In this document: piece after piece, positions 59,611 through 64,000 of the stretch
Layout of the letters: each line of letters starts with the position of its first letter
How positions within the stretch are numbered: the first letter of the stretch is position 1
Source: Siniperca chuatsi
Lineage: Eukaryota > Chordata > Actinopteri > Centrarchiformes > Sinipercidae
NCBI RefSeq assembly: GCF_020085105.1
Contig: NC_058053.1
Location: forward strand, 17,258,388-17,322,387
Direction of reading: 5' to 3'
Length of the DNA stretch: 64,000 nucleotides
Translations under genes and position numbers: made by a program
Notes under the pieces: model-generated
The model's database searches: none
Told to the model about the DNA's origin: nothing
The model's input: the letters and a program-made list of their open reading frames with translations, nothing else

Positions 59611-60436
59611 ATGAACACGTCAAGCCTAATGGATAGACTGTCGTACATCTATCTGCTGATATTCATGTGTTTTACATTTGTCTGCACCTATGGAAGTGCT
59701 CAAGGTAAGCCTTAACACTCTTTTATTTTGTGATTTGACTTTCAACAGAGCATGAGGGAACATTTTGAATAGATTGGAGTCATTGACTGGACAAGAGTAA
59801 ACAATAAGGCTTAAGATTACAGCCCGTAACTTACATTGCAATTATTTAATCTATACGAGGTATAAATAAAATACACATTGGGTACCCTCTGCAGTAAATG
59901 CCAGCCAATGAACCCTCAATTTTTTGATTTATTTCTCTGAAATAACAACGCTAATGTCATGCGCTTCTTCCACAGAGTCGACAAGTAAATGGGGGAGATG
60001 ACAATAACATTTGCCTGTTTTATGTGTTTATGTTTTATTGTCAGTAAGTTCCTTACTCCAGTTTTGCAAGAAAAAATAAACTATTTTTGTCAGCAAATAA
60101 TGCAGTTTCTGTCACAGCCGTCTGTGATTTAGCCCTGCTGTAGTTGGTCATGTGAGACTAGTTTTAATCGCATAAACTTTTAAAACACAACTTAAATAAC
60201 TAACTCAACTAACTAATTTAAACAATGAATAACAGTTAAATCACCTTGATTGCTGCTCTGCTGATTGAACACTTCACAATAAATCACTGACTGCTGCTTT
60301 GTGACTGAAAAAAAATCTGACTCTGAATCTGTTTTACTAACGCTTTCCTTACATCCATCTCCATCGTTCTTAGGAACTAATCAAAGCAGTTACACCTCTG
60401 ACAACTCTACCACTTCTCCTCCTCCTAAAGTTTATG

Positions 60437-62385
60437 GTAAACTCATTTCCCCCTTTTTCTCTCCAGCTATTAGAATGAGTAAAATATGAAATAAGATTAT
60501 TTATATTAAGTAAGATGAGTGAAGGCACAGGAAGTTGAACACAACAATTTACATTTCTATCCTTCCTTTCCTTATTTCAGACATGCAAGCACTTTTTTGT
60601 TGAAATGAATTGAAAGAATATAAAAATATGCTTTAAAACAAGTTATTTCTGAAGAAGAAAGGTTTAGTCATTATTTTTAGTTTATTTTGAAATGTAATTG
60701 TGAATTATTAAGAGGCTATACCAAATTCAAAGTTTGCCACTTTAAAAATTATTACAAAACTTTTTTCATTCAGTATATCTTAAAATACATGTTTGGATTT
60801 TGTTAGCTTTGCATTGTTGTTCTTGGTAATTTTATTTTGAAAGGTCATAGTTTATTTCAAATGAAATTTTATTATTATAATTTTAGACTGTTATCACATA
60901 TTTAATCCAAAATAATTGCTAAGAAGGTTTCCTCATGGAACAAATCTTACATTACATCTTTCTGTATGGGCATATTTACAGTTATAAACATAAAGCAACT
61001 ATATAATTTATTTTAGAACTGTGTTTTTATACTGTATCATGCTTTGGGGCAAGGGCTAACCTGCATAATAAACTGTAAAGCAACACAAAACGGCATAATG
61101 TAAAGCTTCCAAGTTTAACGTTGATAACATTATCGATCCATCCTTGAGCTTAAGTTTTAATCCTAGTTTCAAGAATCCTAGTTTGTAAATTAACATTACC
61201 GGCCCTCATCGAGAATACAATCCGAAGCAAAATGGTTATCGCACACATTTATAAGTTTTACAGTTGTTGTCAGGACGTTTCCATCAAAAATAAAGTTTAT
61301 CCACTCTGTCTTCGCTTCCTCTGGTGGTGGGAGTAGATGAAGATGTTTGTGTTGATAATGCAGCCAACAACAGAGAAACTGGCATGCTTTGCTCGTTTCC
61401 TTTGTGTTACCGGAGTCGGCGTTAGCAAGAAAATAACCATGGCAGACAGCGAGGTGGAGTCACTATGTATTCACTCTTTGATTGGATTAAATGTTGGAGG
61501 GATTTGTTTTTGCCTGCTTTATTTAACCTAATGTCTTAGAGTGGATGGGAATGATTGAAATGTCTTTTTACTGTAAGGGGCCGTTCAGATGTTGCGTCTT
61601 TTGCTCGCACAAATTCGTCATTTTCAATGGAGAGGCGCGACAATGGTGCTCAAAGAGACACCATTACGGCACACATGCGTCGCGACACTCTTGTATTTGG
61701 GGCGTGGTGCACCGAGATGGAAAATCTCAACTTTTTCGAATACAGCTGGCACACCGCAGGTCTTGAGACAAGAATTAACCAATCAGCTTCACATTACTTG
61801 CTTCACCCTCCGTCCAAGCACGTCACAACATCCAGTTGAAAGGTCAGCCAAACTGAAGTAACTGAAGATGGAAGAGCGACTGATGTACTTATTCAGACTG
61901 ACTATGATTTGGACTTGTTGCTTAGTAACAGCAGGTGCGACCGTAGCGCAACCTCCCAAGCACCTTGGATAAAAGCATGAAAGCGTTGCGGATGCTGTTT
62001 TCCATGTGATTTTAGACGCGACATCTGAATGGCCTCTAAGTGTTGCAATATAAGGGCATTTGTGGGGATACAGTAAATCGTGACTTGGGACAAGGGGTGT
62101 AAAGTGGGGGGGGCCAATAGCCCCTTGGCCCCCCTACTTCCAGCGCCCATGCTTCATGCCTAGTTATATCTGTGTTATGCGCTATTTATAGTTTGTTTTA
62201 TTATATTTTATTAATTTTTTAGTTTTCGTCTTCGCATGTCTTTTTGCCATGCAGAATTGAATCTTTTTTTTCATTTGGTTTTGCATGTTTTTCTGTGTAT
62301 ATATATTATTTTATAACAGAATAAACCCAAACCATTTCATCAGCGCAATCATTGCACCACTAAGTGCAAAAATAATGCAACAATA
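60437..62385 (+). other. CD200R-like copy 2, intron 2 with inserted segment
   Basis: Aligned with copy 1 to about 60996 and again from about 62170. The 1.17 kb between is absent from copy 1 and includes the Harbinger-type MITE at 61577-62036. The rest of the insertion (61000-61576) is unassigned, with no convincing gene. Confidence 0.75.
61577..62036. mobile_element. 460-bp PIF/Harbinger-type MITE with TAA target duplication
   Basis: GGGGCCGTTCAGATGTTGCG at the left end and, in reverse complement, GAGGCCATTCAGATGTCGCG at the right end are 22-bp TIRs with a few mismatches. TAA flanks both sides (61574-61576 and 62037-62039), the 3-bp target duplication of PIF/Harbinger elements. GC-rich and CpG-containing in an AT-rich setting. 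It has no transposase. Confidence 0.75.
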
Positions 62386-63679
62386 TTTTGTTATCTGGAC
62401 AATAGCCTTGAAGATTATGAAAGCAAATGAAACCTGTAAGATAGCTTTTAGCAATGATGGCCAAAGTAAGGACTCCTGCAATGATGGGAAGGCACTCCGA
62501 AACACATCCAGCACTCATACCTGCACATCCCAAACTTCTCAAATTATGATGTGGGGGTCTACAAGTGTGAGTCCGTTTACACTGGAGGAAACGAAGACTA
62601 TGAGATCCACGTGGCTATCACAGGTAGGACCTTTCTCCTCACAAGGATAGCTGATTTATAAAAACATGTGATCACTAAGGTTAACTTAAAACTGCCAATA
62701 CATTTTTGGGGGTGATTTTGTTGAAACTAACCTTTTAATACAGTAAGCTCAAGTATTCAGCGAGTCTCATTTCTCCTTTTCTGTCTTCCCTGGCTCAGTT
62801 CCTCCCAGTATATCAGCCTGGTTAGAGCGTAAGGACAACAAGATGGTGGCAGTGTGCAAAGCTGAAAGAGGAAAACCTGCTGCCAACATCAGCTGGAGTC
62901 ATAGAGGAAACTCATCATCTGTGGAAACACTACTTGACTCACATGGGTTTTTTACAGTAGAGAGTCTTCTGGAGCTTCCAGAGGGAATGGATACAGTAAA
63001 CCTGAGCTGTGCTATCAGGCACCCGTACTGGAAAAGGGAGAAGACTTTGGTACCAGAGCCCAAAAAAGGTCAGGCTTTTGCAGAGTAGACAGCACAAGGG
63101 AAAAGATTTAAGATCTGGGGTTAGTGCAGAAGCAATATATTTAAATAAAAAATAAAAAATAAAGTAAAGTTTTATGTTTTTTGGGTAAACATTGACAAGG
63201 TGTTTTATATTATAGTGGTAGCTATAACTTTGTAAATAGATGTGTTGTATTGATGTCCAGCAGATTATTAACAAACATTTAATCTTCACTCTCTCTCTGC
63301 AGGTTATATTCCTTGGCTGCGCGTCGTCCTTATTGTTGTGGTGATCATTGTGTTTTTGGCAGGAGTGTTATTTTTTGCACAAAAGAAATTAATAACGTTG
63401 AGGTAAGAATTTTAATTTCATGAAAAATGTATTACAATGCGTACTAGCAAGTTTTTTGTTGAGTCACAGAGCTGGTTTGTGCATCCACCTTTTGTCAGGC
63501 GATGCCAGCAGTCAGACAGCTCCCCATCCAAATCTCCACCGGTAGGCAATCTTTCTGTAACTCTGCAGTTTATAGTTCTGTGTTTTACTGCACACTGTTA
63601 AGTTTTGTTCACGACACCTCTCTGTTTTATTCAGACAGAGGATGTGGAGGAAGTGGAGCCCTACCCTAACCCTACCTGA

Positions 63680-64000
63680 GGAACTGTTCTGCCATCTACT
63701 GGTGGAAATCAGAATATAATCCATCATCATCATAATCATCATCATCTGTATATGATAAAATGTCTGAATGCTAATAATACATACTTCTAGAACTGCTGAA
63801 AGGTTAGTTTGTTTTCAAGTCCCTCTTAAAACAATAGTCAGATGTTGCTGTAATAATTCCTCCTGTTCACACTGGCCATCAAGAGATGTCTCCCTAATAT
63901 GCTTCAAATGTAACCGATTGGGGACAAAATCTACAGTCCACTAACACACAGCCGGGGTCTAGACTTTCTGTTTGAATTCTGCTATTAAATTGTAGGCTGC
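63680..64000. other. 3' flank of CD200R-like copy 2
   Basis: Matches the 3' flank of copy 1 (57807 onward) to about 63890, including CTGCCATCTACT and CTTAAAACAATAGTCAG. It contains a short (ATC)n-like run at 63720-63747. After 63890 the sequence is unique and non-coding to the window end. Confidence 0.7.

Larger units (their letters stand above)
59611..63679 (+). pseudogene. CD200 receptor 1-like, copy 2 (V-domain exon broken, tail truncated)
   Basis: Second tandem copy. Exons: leader 59611-59704 (in-frame ATGs at 59611 and 59629, hydrophobic signal-like peptide unrelated to copy 1), linker 60374-60436 (two residues longer), remnant of V-type exon about 62386-62623, C2-type 62799-63068, membrane 63303-63402, tail 63499-63541 and 63635-63679. 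The V exon has lost its polypyrimidine/acceptor and about the first 75 nt, including the NLTC cysteine, and has a 4-bp deletion near 62512 that shifts frame. Cryptic upstream AGs at 62320, 62340 and 62362 would each reach TAA at once. The last exon stops after VEEVEPYPNPT, without the YASY and NSIY tyrosines. The other exons are intact and nearly identical to copy 1. Exon 3 is symmetrical, so linker-to-C2 splicing would keep frame and give a single-Ig protein. Either a pseudogene or a reduced decoy-like gene; sequence alone cannot decide. Confidence 0.82.
59896..63890 (+). repeat. Tandem segmental duplication, unit 2
   Basis: Collinear with 53770-58020. Identity is lower on the left (frequent substitutions and small indels around 59900-60990) and nearly complete from about 62385 to 63660. 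Unit 2 has an extra segment of about 1.17 kb (about 61000-62170) in intron 2 and lacks about 985 bp at its 3' end (equivalent to 56821-57806). Confidence 0.9.

Noticed and set aside
61337-61861. Overlapping open frames in the copy 2 intron insertion, in several frames
   Set aside because: They overlap the Harbinger-type MITE and one another, with no domain; judged non-coding.

Overview
The window is nuclear DNA from a teleost fish, most likely a spiny-rayed (percomorph) species. It has vertebrate intron-exon structure, long (CA)n arrays, and many short DNA-transposon derivatives of kinds I recognise from percomorph genomes. The gene order gsk3b - nr1i2 - cfap91 matches the GSK3B - NR1I2 - CFAP91 (MAATS1) block of human 3q13.

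Layout. (1) 1-33665, + strand: gsk3b, 11 coding exons joined in frame to a 421-residue glycogen synthase kinase 3 beta, with large repeat-filled introns and a 3.1 kb 3' UTR. (2) 33666-35580: repeat-rich spacer between convergent genes. (3) 35581-41321, - strand: nr1i2 (pregnane X receptor), 8 coding exons, 401 residues. (4) 43789-49657, - strand: cfap91, a cilia and flagella axonemal protein, 16 coding exons, 735 residues, with an RFX X-box-like site about 90 bp upstream of its ATG. (5) 49658-52951: upstream region holding a complete 365-bp hAT-type MITE with an 8-bp target-site duplication. (6) 52952-57.5 kb, + strand: an intact CD200-receptor-like gene (7 coding exons, 314 residues, two Ig domains, membrane span, Tyr-containing tail). 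(7) 59611-63679, + strand: a tandem second copy of that gene with a broken first Ig exon and a truncated tail.

All splice junctions were placed by hand from GT/AG sites, frame and recalled family sequences. Every junction in the four intact genes keeps frame. The most interesting part is the CD200R-like tandem pair. The second copy has lost the acceptor and start of its V-type Ig exon and carries a 4-bp frameshift there. Because that exon is symmetrical (phase 1-1), skipping it would still give a secreted-and-anchored one-Ig protein with a tyrosine-free tail, so it is either a pseudogene or a decoy-like paralogue. The 3' halves of the two copies are nearly identical while the leader exons are unrelated, which suggests stepwise duplication or gene conversion.

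Repeat family names are given from recognition of termini and target-site duplications, not from a database search. No tRNA, rRNA or CRISPR array was seen.
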